Source: Saposhnikovia divaricata (taxonomy: Eukaryota; Streptophyta; Magnoliopsida; Apiales; Apiaceae). From it: a stretch of DNA of 64,000 nucleotides. Position numbers and translations under genes: made by a program. Positions within the stretch are counted from its first letter, which is position 1. Every line of letters starts with the position of its first letter. Below the pieces are notes generated by a model. That model saw nothing but the letters and a program-made list of their open reading frames with translations, ran no database searches and had not been told where the DNA came from. Below are positions 35,500 to 45,741 of the stretch, in pieces. The stretch covers positions 1,364,001 to 1,428,000 of the forward strand of contig JAZHRN010000137.1 of assembly GCA_036435485.1 (NCBI GenBank), in the 5' to 3' direction.

Positions 35500-36262
35500 T
35501 GTTATGCCCAAATCTGGCATAATGGCTGAATTGATTTGGTTAGCTAAATTGATGCTTCATGATCTATGATGGGCCTAGAAGATGAGCATTGGGTTATTAA
35601 AGCCCATAATTGGAATCAGCCCAGCATACTTTGGACGTAATATCTCCATTGCAGGGGCACCTCGCTCGCTACATAATTTCACCTCGCGTTGTAGTGCCTC
35701 GCCATAAGGTCACCTCGCTACAGGAGCACTTTGTCTATTCTCACACTAGGCCTATGCGCCTCTCATGCTGCTCAGCCTCGGGGTCGTATCTACCGGGGTC
35801 GCTACCTGGGGATCGCTTCGTTTGGCTCCCATCAAGGGATCGCTTCGCGTGGCCAGGCCTCTCTAGGTCGCATGCAAGGGCCCTGATGGATCTTTCATTC
35901 CCAATCTATCCGTTCGAGGTCGTAGGCTTCTACAGCTGGATCAAGGATAGGATTGATGACTCATTGCCACGTCAGCCCTAGCTACATGGGCTTGGACTTT
36001 GGCTTATCTCTTAAAACCCTAGCCCGCCTAGGTAACTTGTGACCCAAGAACTACGTCAGGCTTGATCCCTATAAATAGGGTACGTAGGCACCTTGATACG
36101 GATGAGAAACAGTTTACCTGAAAAACACCTATCAAGCTCAGCCACATTCATACACACAAACCCTAATCCTTTGTTCTTCTTTTGTTAGCAAAATATCCGT
36201 ATTTTGCTCCGATAATCCAGCAAACCTCCAAAATATTGTTATACAATATTCTCCCTATAACA
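35500..36262 (+). repeat. 3' LTR of the Tat element
   Basis: 763 bp, one difference from the 5' LTR (A at 36042). It is preceded by the purine tract ACTCGGGGGGTAGT. It ends at ATAACA, 104 bp before the YUCCA start codon. Confidence 0.96.
36068..36078 (+). promoter_or_regulatory. LTR TATA box facing the YUCCA gene
   Basis: CCTATAAATAG lies about 300 bp upstream of the YUCCA ATG at 36367 in the same direction. Transcripts starting near 36100 from this LTR would read through the remaining 160 bp of LTR into the YUCCA leader. Whether this happens is not shown by sequence. Confidence 0.5.
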
Positions 36263-36366
36263 GATTTTCTTCCCCTACCACATTCTCACATTTGCTTCAA
36301 GAACAAACCATACCACATTTTCTTCCCCTCTCTTCTGCCTTTTTTCCAAGCTTCAGTTCTCGAATA

Positions 36367-38032
36367 ATGGTATACAATCTCGAATATAGCAATCAATTTT
36401 TCGCTCGTCGTTGCACACTAGTAACTGGACCGGTTATTGTAGGTGCTGGACCATCGGGACTTGCAGTAGCTGCTGGCCTAAAACAGCAGGGTGTCCCTTT
36501 TGTAATTCTGGAACAAGCTGATTGCATTGCCTCTCTATGGCAAAACCGAACTTATAATCGCCTTAAACTTCACTTACCTAAACAATTCTGTCAACTACCA
36601 TCATTTCCCTTCCCGAAACACTATCCTGAATATCCAACAAAATTTCAGTTCCTTGAGTATCTCGAATCCTATGCTAAAAAATTCGAGATCAACCCGAGAT
36701 TTAACGAGTCCGTGCAGTCTGCAATGTACGATGAAACATGTGGTATGTGGCGACTCAGAGTAGTGACAACCAAAGGCGGGGCGGTGATGAGTGTGATGAA
36801 TTACATTTGTAGGTGGCTTGTTGTGGCTACAGGAGAGAATGCAGAGAAGATTGTGCCAGATGTTGAAGGACTTCGAGAGTTTCGTGGCAGTGTCATGCAT
36901 GCTTGTGACTATAAGTCTGGTAAGGATTTTCAGGGCAAAAATGTGCTAGTTGTTGGCTGTGGCAATTCGGGTATGGAAGTTTCGCTTGATCTTTGTCACC
37001 ACAAGGCAAATCCTTCAATGGTGGTCCGAAGCTCGGTGAGTAAAAATGTCCTTCAAAAATCAATGACCTTGCCTTCAAAGGGCAAATATTTCATGTTCGA
37101 AAATTAAGTAAATTATGCATGCTATCAACTAAGTGCAGGATTAATCCTGTATTCTTAAACTCAGAATCTGATTAATTACAATACTATATTATACCTTTTT
37201 TAATGATTTATAGGTGCATGTTCTGCCAATTAATATATTTGGAGCATCAACTTACGGATTAGCAGCTAAAATGTTAAAGTGGATGCCAATTTGGATGGTC
37301 GACACCATTTTAGTAGCTCTTTCGAGTTTAATTCTTGGAAATGTAGAGAAGTATGGTCTGAAAAGGCCATTAACAGGACCTCTGCAGTACAAGGATACTG
37401 AAGGAAAGACCCCTGTGCTTGATATTGGTGCATTGCAAAAGATTCGGTCTGGAGAAATCAAAATAGTCCCTGGAATCAAGAAGCTTTCTCGTCGTAGTGT
37501 CGAGTTTGTAGATGGCGATATTCTTGACATAGATGCTGTCATCTTTGCTACAGGGTATTGCAGTAATGTTCCTTCATGGTTAAAGGTGAGTATCTTTTTA
37601 ATTATTCTTACAGATTCATATGACAGTTATGGAAGTTGGGTATCTTTTTAATTGTTCCTTTTTTATATATATTTATACACACACTCATCTTGTCTTTTGA
37701 CAAGGTTCAAACTCTCGACATCTCGTAAAGGGAGCGAGGGAGATATCGCTACACCAAGAGGTGAGAGGTTAATTATTCTTCTTTATAATATTTGATAGGA
37801 AAATGAATTCTTTTCAAGAGAGGGGACCCCAGTGACAAAATATCCACATGGATGGAAAGGAAAAGATGGGCTTTATGCAGTTGGATTCACAAACAGAGGG
37901 CTGGCTGGTGCATCATTTGATGCTACTAGAGTTTCACAAGACATTGGGAAATTATGGAAAGAAGAAACAAAGAAAATGAAACATTCTTCTGTTGTGATGG
38001 CTGGTCATAGAAGATGCAAATCACATGTGTGA
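36367..38032 (+). CDS. YUCCA-type flavin-containing monooxygenase (424 aa, 3 exons)
   Basis: Exons are 36367-37035, 37214-37585 and 37799-38032. All introns are GT-AG and phase 0, and the joined frame is 424 residues plus stop, normal for the family. YUCCA enzymes convert indole-3-pyruvate to indole-3-acetic acid with FAD and NADPH, the last step of the main auxin pathway. The FAD motif GAGPSG is near residue 25, the NADPH motif GCGNSG near 198, and FATGY near 326. The first intron splits before VHVLP, a common YUCCA position. The ATG at 36367 is chosen because no earlier in-frame ATG exists. The specific family member cannot be fixed. It lies just downstream of a gypsy LTR, and a SINE-like fragment sits in intron 2. 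Confidence 0.93.
37700..37761 (-). mobile_element. SINE-like fragment in YUCCA intron 2
   Basis: On the minus strand it reads like a tRNA-derived SINE head: CTCTTGGTGTAGCG (A-box-like) and, 25-35 bases on, GAGAGTTTGAACC (B-box-like). A T-rich run on the plus strand to the left could be the tail. Flanking ttaatt-ttc words on both sides may be a decayed target duplication. Confidence 0.4.
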
Positions 38033-38171
38033 TAAGAGGGCGGCTGATCCCTAACATGCGATGAATGGCAAACCATTTACCCGTAAAAAAATTTCAGCAT
38101 GTGTGATAAGAGGGCGGCTGATCCCTAACATGCGATGAATGGCAAACCATTTATCCGTAAAAAAATTTCAG
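38024..38171. repeat. 74-bp tandem duplication across the YUCCA stop codon
   Basis: 38024-38097 and 38098-38171 are nearly identical (one difference seen, c/t near 38080/38154). The first copy begins CATGTGTGATAAG, the last codons and stop of the gene, so the stop and early 3' UTR are repeated. Confidence 0.92.
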
Positions 38172-39232
38172 CGATAGATGGTTGCATCCATCGATTGTTA
38201 GGGACTAGCACCCGTGCTAGAGTCCATGCAAGACTCTACATTGAGGAGACCAGCAGCAAAAACAGGACAATTCTGTTCTTTTTTGCATTTACAGGTTTTT
38301 TTTTTTTGAATTTCCTAGCTTTAAGCAAGACAAGAAGTGTGATGATAATAGCCCTCTCCATGTAAATTCCAGAACTAGTGTTGGGATTGTGATGGAAGAT
38401 GTGGCTTGATGTTTTTAGAATTTCCACATACTCAGTAATTCAAATTTATATTAAAATAACTTTGTTCTTTTCTCATGTTTCTGTCTTCACTGTAAAATGT
38501 GGGAAGGAGAAATATTTGTCCATATAAATTGTATATCGATTATTAAAAAGTAAAATGCTAAAGGTACTAAATTGGATATAAAAAATTGTTACAAAATGAT
38601 GTGACATTTATTTTGATTGATTATAATTGTAATAAACCCGTCAGGATCATCCAATAAAACATTTCAAAATATCATCATCGGTAACAAATTTTATACCTAA
38701 TTTAATAAAACTAATATCCTCTTCCATATTCCATACTTTCTTGTCATAACTCTGAGCCCATTAAATACGGTGGAGGCCTGAATCTATGTATACAGTTCCC
38801 AAACAGTTAAATTCGGGATATTCTGAAACCGACCTTTGACTAATTTAGCACATAAATCAGGTCATGAATAGAAGTAGCAGTAGGGGGGCCTTCCAATTGT
38901 ATCCTAATCTGACATTACTGTCCATTACCTTAATCCGGTCCTTTTTTTTTTTTTCTTTTCACACTCATACATTCGCTTTATTTTTTCGATAAGATTCGAA
39001 TCCGTGAACCGAAGAAGCCCACAGGATTTGCACAATACAAGATGAAATATTTCATTCGTTAACAATTTGTTAGAATATTAAATATAAGATCCTAGTAAGG
39101 TATAACCTTAAAGTTTTAGAGAAAGGCCTTATCGAGATCTTGTTTTAAAGTATGACATATGCTTGTAAGTTGAAATAGTCCATTCATTTATAATTTTACA
39201 GCAAAGAAGAAACAGTTAAAAACTTGATCACT
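38172..39232. other. Intergenic AT-rich DNA
   Basis: No gene is seen. About 38557-38702 resembles the MITE at 47719-47912 in word content and may be a diverged relative. A T-run is at 38940-38955. The words tgttagaatattaaatataagatcc at about 39069 resemble the copia-like LTR end on the minus strand near 40790. Confidence 0.4.
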
Positions 39233-39682
39233 TCACACATTCCAGGGATACTTTTTTACCCATGAGGGTGAATCATTGGTGTCATTCACTTTGTTAAAAT
39301 AGATTCCATCAGCTCTTGCTTCCCAATAACATGTATTACTTTTAATTTGCCACGGTAAATTACCCTTAATTGCACAAAACCAAGGTATCTTTTCTTCATA
39401 TGAATTGAATTGTACATTTCTGTCTCCCCACCAAAGGTGGCAAAAGAAGAGAGTATTTCCCCAGATACTTGGATTGAATCTCCAAGTAATGTATTCATTG
39501 ACATGAAGAGTATGATATCCGAGATCGTTGTCTTTCGATTGACAATGAGCGGTAACGGGATTTGGGGAATCACTAGGTACATTGTTCGTCACAAAAACAT
39601 GAATTTTGGAAACGCTTAGTGAGGGAAGAAGAGTGAAGATGAAGAGGATGACTGAAAGTGATGAGCAATTTCTTTTCCACAT
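39233..39682 (-). CDS. S-protein homologue 1 (S1 family, 149 aa, secreted)
   Basis: A single exon encodes a small secreted protein of the plant self-incompatibility S1 family (PF05938). Poppy PrsS is the classical member; most S-protein homologues have no known role. A hydrophobic signal peptide (about residues 1-24) is followed by the family core CQSKDNDLGYHTL, then FFCHLWW, WFC and a CYWEARADGIYF strand, giving the usual four conserved cysteines. The ATG at 39682 is preferred over one 42 bases upstream because it directly precedes the signal peptide. Introns are absent, as is common in the family. It is one of four such genes in this window, all on the minus strand. Confidence 0.92.
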   Translation of the reverse strand: MWKRNCSSLSVILFIFTLLPSLSVSKIHVFVTNNVPSDSPNPVTAHCQSKDNDLGYHTLHVNEYITWRFNPSIWGNTLFFCHLWWGDRNVQFNSYEEKIPWFCAIKGNLPWQIKSNTCYWEARADGIYFNKVNDTNDSPSWVKKYPWNV

Positions 39683-40023
39683 GTTATTTTTTAGCAGTAG
39701 TAGAGATTTTTCAATGTTGCACAAATTTTACAATCTTGTAATCGTAATTGTAATTTTTTTTTGTTTAGCCTAGATACACCACCTTGTGATTGTATATATG
39801 TGTACTCATTATTGAACTTTTTCTAATTAATTTATTGGATATATTCATGCACACAAATTTATTTGCTTATCTATAAGCTTGTTAGTAATTACTCCGATCT
39901 AGTTAATTTATTGGATATTGGATAATATTCATGCACACAAATTTATTTGCTTATCTATAAACTTCTATAAACTTCTTTGGTTGTAATTTGGCATTTTACT
40001 CTACAATGAGGTAAGACGATAGA

Positions 40024-40137
40024 CAGTGGCGGAACCAGAACCCGAATCTAGCCGGGACTCAAATAGCTAAGTGCCACTGGCAAAATTTTGGTTCGACTGG
40101 GGCTAGCGTCAGGGCTAGCCCCCTAGTTCCGCCCCTG
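40024..40137. mobile_element. hAT-type MITE (114 bp)
   Basis: The ends are inverted: CAGTGGCGGAACCAG at the left, CTAGTTCCGCCCCTG at the right. An exact 8-bp duplication acgataga flanks it (40016-40023 and 40138-40145). Both are hAT traits. Confidence 0.9.
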
Positions 40138-40385
40138 ACGATAGATAAGTCATCTGGTTATATAAGATGAAGAGAACTTACGTCTAGGGCTTTCCAAACT
40201 TAAGGACATTTAAATTTTTAAGTTTTTCTATGAATAGATCCGTAAATGTTTAGTGCATATATGTTTTAGGCCCCAAAAGCTAAATTTGAATATGATCGAT
40301 CGGGCTTTTTATTACAAACTCCTTGTCTTAGTCTCTATAATTCTTAATATTGGGGGTCGCGGAGAGTCGAACCCGTATAAGTAAA

Positions 40386-40679
40386 GTACCGTATGCTTCG
40401 GTAATTGGTTCTATAATGTATGCAATGATATGTACTCGTCCAGATGTCTCGTATGCTTTAAGCATGACAAGCAGATAACAGTCTAATCCAGGTGAGGGTC
40501 ACTGGACAGCTATCAAGAATATTCTTAAGTATCTTAAACGGACTAAAGATTCGTTCTTGATATACGGAGGAGATGAGAAGCTGGTTGTAAGAGGTTACAC
40601 AGATGTTAGTTTTCAGACAGATAGGGACGACACTATGTCCTAGTCTGGATTCGTGTTTTGTCTAAATGGAGGTGCTCAG
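40386..40679 (+). pseudogene. Copia RT/RNase H fragment
   Basis: One frame reads from the end of copia RT (VPYASVIGSIMYAMICTRPD) into RNase H (GYTDVSFQTDRD...GFVF). In-frame stops are at 40476 (TAA) and 40641 (TAG). Both ends break off, so this is a dead fragment unrelated to the other copia copies in the window. Confidence 0.88.
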
Positions 40680-40688
40680 TGTGCCTAA

Positions 40689-40790
40689 GCTCTGATACCA
40701 TATTAATTAACCAACTCATCTAAAATCTTAAGGTGTTAGAGGAAGGCCTTATATGGATCTTATATTATATTCTAACAGGAACAATACATG
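40689..40790 (-). mobile_element. Copia/TRIM-type LTR end and primer site, minus strand
   Basis: Plus-strand gctctgatacca at 40689-40700 is the complement of the tRNA-Met primer site. On the minus strand it follows an 80-90 bp segment starting TGTTAGAATATA at about 40780, which looks like an LTR. It faces the preceding RT fragment in the opposite direction, so two different fragments are joined here. Confidence 0.55.
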
Positions 40791-41003
40791 TTGCTGTGAT
40801 TTTTCTTTACATTATTGCATTTTGCATCATTTAATTTCTTATTCTTATTTAACATTTATTAACATTCACGCCATTATTATCTAAAGAGTATAATTATAAG
40901 TATCCGTAATCCTTACACAGTTACACATACACAAACACATAGAACAAAACCTAATACTCGCAGAAAACCACCACCCAGAATTAACTGGAAATACACTACC
41001 TAT

Positions 41004-42339
41004 TCACAGATCCCGCCTGCATAATGGGCATGAACCGTGTCTTACCAGCCATTCATCGATACAAGGTAGATGAAATAAATGATGACATTGTGGTAAACTT
41101 CTAACTGTCTCTCCCAGCTGAAAATCCTGTAGGCAAACTGAACAACACCCTTTTTCATCAGAGGCATCCATGTTGTTTTCCCTTGTGATTCTTAGCTTTG
41201 GTATTTTATCAACGGAATCTCCTGCCAAACCATCGCACCCTCCAGTATCGAAAATGCTTTCTACTTCATCGAAGTTTGTTTCAACAGCTCCCATCTGATA
41301 ATTTGACAATGAAAATTCAATCGAATTTTCATGCTAGCATTGTTAAATTACACAAAGAACTACCTTATATGCTAGCATTGTTTCGTTAAATTACACAAAG
41401 AACTACCTGACTCTGCACTGCACTTAACATAGCTGGACCAATTCGTTCACGAACAAGTCTACCACTCAAAAGGCTTGCGAGAACATCAATCTGTAAAATG
41501 TTAAAGTTCCCAGAAACTCGTTAATTAAGTTTCGGATGTGGATTTCTGCTTTGGAAATATTTTCTGCAAACGTATCAAGGCTTACAGATACCATTTACGT
41601 GTAAAAAGTGTAGCGAAATTGCTCACCAAGTACAGAACACAGCGAATTCCAGACTCCTCAGAATGCCATATAGTCAGCGATGATTCGAATACCTCAATAG
41701 AAAAAACAGCACCAGATATGGCTCCGACAGCAGCCCCCCGAGCAAAACCACTCTCGGTCTCTTGGCCTATCAAAGCCCCTGTCATGGCCCCTAAAAATGT
41801 CCCTACTGCAACAAGAAAATCACCTCATAAATTACAAATATAAAATTGAAATTACAACCATAATTAACAAACATAAAAAACAGAATCAAAATCCCTCCTA
41901 CATCAGATCAAATGTTAAGTGTTTTGTTAAGTTACTTTCCCAAAATTTTAACTGAGGTTGGTTTAATATGCATATCATGCTTACGTGTTAACACGTCCCC
42001 TCACTCAAAATCTGATTTTTCTGGGTTGAAAAGCGGATGGCTCCAAATTTAAAATTATACGAATACCGGGATTCTCTTGATTCGAACATTGAACTCGAGA
42101 TTCAAATACTACTTGCAAACAAAAGCACAATTACACCATAGAGGGCTATTCAGTTGACAAATTACAAGAGACAAACCTGATGCAAAAAGGAAAGTGCAAA
42201 TGACAGAGAAGACATTGCCAAAAATCACAGAAGCAGCATAGCTATATTCTTTAACCTTGATTAAAGCATCACCGAATGAAAATGAACAAGCTGGCGAGTA
42301 TGATGAGAAAGCATAAGATGGGCATGCACAGAACTCCAT
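41004..42339 (-). CDS. RING-H2 membrane protein, NEP1-interacting-protein type (238 aa, 4 exons)
   Basis: Minus-strand exons are 42339-42177, 41805-41627, 41490-41407 and 41294-41004. All introns are GT-AG, phases agree, and the joined frame is 238 codons plus stop. The N-terminal half is hydrophobic (about residues 38-57), followed by a Gly/Ala-rich segment such as GAAVGAISGAVF, as in Arabidopsis NIP1/NIP2. The C-terminus is a RING-H2 finger (CSVC...CHHLFHLPC...CPLC), which binds zinc and recruits an E2 ubiquitin-conjugating enzyme. The likely role is a membrane E3 ubiquitin ligase; plastid or endomembrane placement cannot be told from sequence. The frame is complete, without damage. Confidence 0.9.
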
Positions 42340-42810
42340 CCTTTTTGTTATCGCAGAAATTTCTTAAGTTGGTTATATTTAAGATTGAGGCAAATTCACT
42401 TATGATGCAAATTCATTAAATTTGTGGTTTAAAGAAAACAAGAAACCAAGTTGCAACCTTTTTCTAGAATTTGTGTTACTTGGAGAAAAGGAAGTTTCTT
42501 TTGAGAGTGTTAGTTTATGGTTTTAATTCATCCACATAACAATAAGATCACATGAAACTTAAGATCACATGAACAAGTTTCAACATTACTTTTCTTCTCA
42601 TCTAAGACTACAAACTTGAGTAACAAATTAAAGTGAAAATTGTGAGTGAAATGTACTTGGTTAACTCGTGTTTCTCAACTTTTAGCCAAATGGACCCAGT
42701 ATATATCTCCTTTCAAAGCCTTAAATAGAAGAGCCCTGTTCCGTAACATGTATCTGGTATTTTGGGCAAACATTTTTTTCCCAACACTTGTGCTCAATCG
42801 ATGTTAGCCA
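42340..42810. other. Presumed 5' region of the RING-H2 gene
   Basis: AT-rich. No other gene is seen. It would contain the minus-strand leader and promoter. I do not mark a TATA box with confidence. Confidence 0.35.
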
Positions 42811-42825
42811 AGATTTGGTAAAAAT

Positions 42826-42918
42826 GTGGGCTACCATGCTCGGAGTATGAGTGTGCTAGTATGTCATCCGAATTAGTCGCGCAAACTGGTTCGAACACCG
42901 AATTATCAAAAAAAAGAA
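42826..42918 (+). mobile_element. Short SINE with exact 15-bp target duplication
   Basis: agatttggtaaaaat occurs at 42811-42825 and again at 42919-42933. Between lies a 93-bp body with a pol III B-box-like ggttcgaacacc near 42888 and an A-rich tail. Long exact duplications and an A-tail indicate target-primed retroposition. The body is shorter than usual plant SINEs and may be 5' truncated. Confidence 0.8.
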
Positions 42919-43197
42919 AGATTTGGTAAAAATCAATTTTAATAATTTATCCAATTTGAATAGAAACATTTGCCGCATTAGCATATTACGTCATTTTATT
43001 TTTTGTTATTATTTAACATTTACACAAGAGAAAAAGGAATCTGAGATATATCTCAGGGAACTTTTACTAAGATACATATAAAATAATCTTTAAAATTTGT
43101 TGGGTCTGCAGGGCTAATTAAAAATCTTTGAATTTACCAAAACGCCCACCCCATTTTTATATATAAAAATTAGGTATTTCAAGGAACTTACTTGAGA

Positions 43198-44178
43198 CTA
43201 GCTTATAACCCGTGCAATGCACGGGTTTCTTGTATTATATTATAAATTTTATTTAATACTATAATTATGTTTTTGTATAATCATTATTTTTAATAATTTT
43301 TTTAATTTTTATTTAATATAATTTAATATACTCATGTTTATAGATTATATTAATGTTTCCTTATTATAAACAATGTATACGATTTTTAATATATTTTATT
43401 AATAATTGAGAAATATGATGTGATATTTTCGGGTATATATTAATGATTGTAAGATTTATTGTAAATTAAAAAGGTAATGTGTTTTAATTATAAAGGAAAT
43501 ATTAATGATCGAAATATATGATACGCTTGACGTTTTTAGGTGTTTATAAAAGGTAATATGTTCAACTAAAAGTAAATGTGAAAAAGGTAATCGATTAATT
43601 ACTATTAATTTAGATTTGTTTTAAATTAAAAAGGTAATGTGTTTTAATTCGAAAGAAAATATTAATGATCGAAAGGTATGATACGATTGATGTTTTTAGG
43701 TGTTTATAAAAGGTAATATGTTCAACTAAAATTAAATGTGAAAAAAGGCAATCGACTAATTACCATTAATTTTATTATATTAATGTGAAAAAGACAATCG
43801 ACTACTTACCATTAATTTTATTATCTTAATCGACTAATTATCATTAATTATAACGTGTTTTAATTGAAAAGAAAATATTAATGATGGAAAGATATGATAC
43901 GATTGATGTTTTTAGGTGTTTATAAAAAGTATTATCTCGACTAATTACCATTAATTATATTATGTTATTATTTATTTTAGGTGTATTTTACGATTGATGT
44001 TTTTAGGTGTTCATAAAAGGTATTATCTCGACTAATTACCATTAATTATATTATGTTATTATTTATTTTAGGTGTATTTATGTTTCTTTATAATGAAGGG
44101 TAAATAAGTAAATTCACTAAGTACCAAAAAACAGGTACCAAAACTTTCAATGTTTCGGAATTTATATAATAGTATAGA
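43198..44178 (-). mobile_element. Non-autonomous Helitron (981 bp)
   Basis: On the minus strand it starts TCTATACTATTATATAAA and ends with a hairpin (stem CCCGTGCA/TGCACGGG) followed by TTATAAG and the terminal CTAG. It sits between A and T. 5'-TC, a 3' hairpin, CTRR and A/T insertion together define Helitrons. No Rep/helicase is encoded. Confidence 0.85.
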
Positions 44179-44393
44179 TCTCAGACTCCCTACTCTCTTT
44201 ACACTATTGTTATTATTTTTAGATAAATAGACTCATATCTCTTCCAAATAAATATCCATACTAACAAATTTTAAGATAATTTAGAATTGAAACCGTAATA
44301 CAAGAAATAAATCATCTAAGTTATCTCTTTGAGCTCGCTATTATTATGTACTAATTTAAATATTTTTTCTCCTTAATAAATTTTGCATGCATT

Positions 44394-44775
44394 AGCATCT
44401 CCAATGGTAATAGCTAAAATTATTAGCTATATAATGATTATCTAAAAATTTACTGAACTGTAAGATGTTTTACTCCAATGGTATTAGCTATAATGATTAG
44501 CTATATTTTAAAAATAGTATTTTATTATTATTTTAATAATATAAATATACGTAAGTAAATAAGATCGATGATGTGTCACGATATAAGTGGAGATAATGAA
44601 TTATAGATATTATCTATATATTATAGATGTCCTCCAAATATAGAGGATGTCAAGATGATTATCTAAAATTTTACCTAACAGGAAGTATGGTTGGAGAAGA
44701 AAAAATATAGATATCATCTAAAAATTGTGTCATGTCATCAAGTTTAGCTAACAGATGTGTAACATTGGAGATGCT
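44394..44775. mobile_element. TIR MITE, AGCATCTCCAATG family
   Basis: The inverted ends are AGCATCTCCAATG and CATTGGAGATGCT. The interior repeats gattatagct-like words and is non-coding. The target duplication is unclear, so the superfamily is not assigned. Confidence 0.65.
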
Positions 44776-44995
44776 CTATATTCATTATCCATATTCTATT
44801 GAAATTCGCTTAATTATCCATAGGTTTCATATTACGAACCCCTGTAAATTAATATTTTTTAAAGTAATAATCTTTTGATAGTGATAAAAAATCTCGGTCC
44901 CATTTAATAATAATCGATAATTATATTTTTCAACTCTATTATATAATAAGCCATCTAAAATGTTAATTTTTTTCAGTTTCAACAATATCCCTTTA

Positions 44996-45310
44996 GAGCA
45001 TCTCCAAGGGTATAAAACCCTTAGCTAAATTATCTACATGGCGTCTAGTTGCCATATAGTGGCACTATTTAGATAATATGTAAAAGTTTGAGTACTCCAA
45101 CCATTAATCCCTTAGCAAAAAAATATAGATAATGATATTTGGTGAGCTATATTTGTTGAATCAATGAAGCCTTTATGTATAATTTTATATGATCATGATT
45201 ATAGATAAATCCCTTGGAGCACACATGTTCACCCTTAGCAAAAATTTTACATTATCATTATAGATAATGATTATAGCCAACCATTTTACATAATAGCCTT
45301 GGAGATGCTC
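44996..45310. mobile_element. TIR MITE, GAGCATCTCCAAGG family, next to SPH2
   Basis: The inverted ends are GAGCATCTCCAAGG and CCTTGGAGATGCTC. It is related to the preceding MITE. It ends 14 bp from the stop codon of S-protein homologue 2, so it occupies most of that gene's 3' UTR. Confidence 0.72.
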
Positions 45311-45324
45311 AGAAAATAGAGAAA

Positions 45325-45741
45325 TTAATTTCCCCAGTCAGCCAATTTATCCCAAAAGTAATATTGTCCGTATGCATCCATTCTCCAGAAATAAAAGCCA
45401 TTGGGCCTGACTTCGAACTTGAATATATCTTCAGGTAAATCACGCCATATATATTTATCGAAAACATGGCTCGATAAATATTTCTGATTCCACCAAAAAT
45501 CACAGTAAAACAAAGTAGTATGCCAAAAATTCATATTGAAACTAAAAGTATACATTTGATTCACAGCCAGGTTGTGGTAACCCAAATCATCATCCTTTGA
45601 TCTGCAATGAAGGCGTACTGGAGGTGTGTTACCCGGAAGCCGACTGGTGATTTCGACATGGCATTTCGAAAAACATGTCGTAAATAAAAGGGTTATTGTC
45701 AGAATGTTGAGCCACAAAGGAATTGAATAGGTTGCAGACAT
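45325..45741 (-). CDS. S-protein homologue 2 (S1 family, 138 aa, two-cysteine core)
   Basis: A single exon, complete. A signal peptide (about 1-25, ending TCFSK) precedes the S1 core CRSKDDDLGYHNL, FYCDFWW and a strand FKFEVRPNGFYFW. The third and fourth cysteines of the common pattern are absent, leaving one cysteine pair in the core. The ATG is the first in frame and fits the signal peptide. A TATA-like ataaata lies about 80 bp upstream. It is closest by eye to S-protein homologue 3, which lacks the same two cysteines. The role is unknown beyond being a secreted S1-family protein. Confidence 0.9.
   Translation of the reverse strand: MSATYSIPLWLNILTITLLFTTCFSKCHVEITSRLPGNTPPVRLHCRSKDDDLGYHNLAVNQMYTFSFNMNFWHTTLFYCDFWWNQKYLSSHVFDKYIWRDLPEDIFKFEVRPNGFYFWRMDAYGQYYFWDKLADWGN

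Larger units (their letters stand above)
24444..36262 (+). mobile_element. Ty3/gypsy retrotransposon of the Tat group, very young, with an antisense gene
   Basis: LTRs of 763 bp at both ends run TGTTAT...ATAACA and differ at one base (24986 G, 36042 A). The interior holds gag, protease, RT, RNase H, a second archaeal-type RNase H domain and integrase, followed by 3.9 kb carrying a gene on the opposite strand. Dual RNase H and extra open frames downstream of pol are known traits of the Tat group. The sense frames have three breaks, so this copy probably moved using proteins from a relative. No clean 5-bp target duplication is found. Confidence 0.93.

Noticed and set aside
36292..36366. Upstream extension of the YUCCA frame
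   Set aside because: No ATG in frame; the stretch reads as pyrimidine-rich 5' UTR and the family start fits ATG 36367.
41204..41389. Plus-strand frame across the RING-H2 exon
   Set aside because: Shadow frame opposite a conserved exon.
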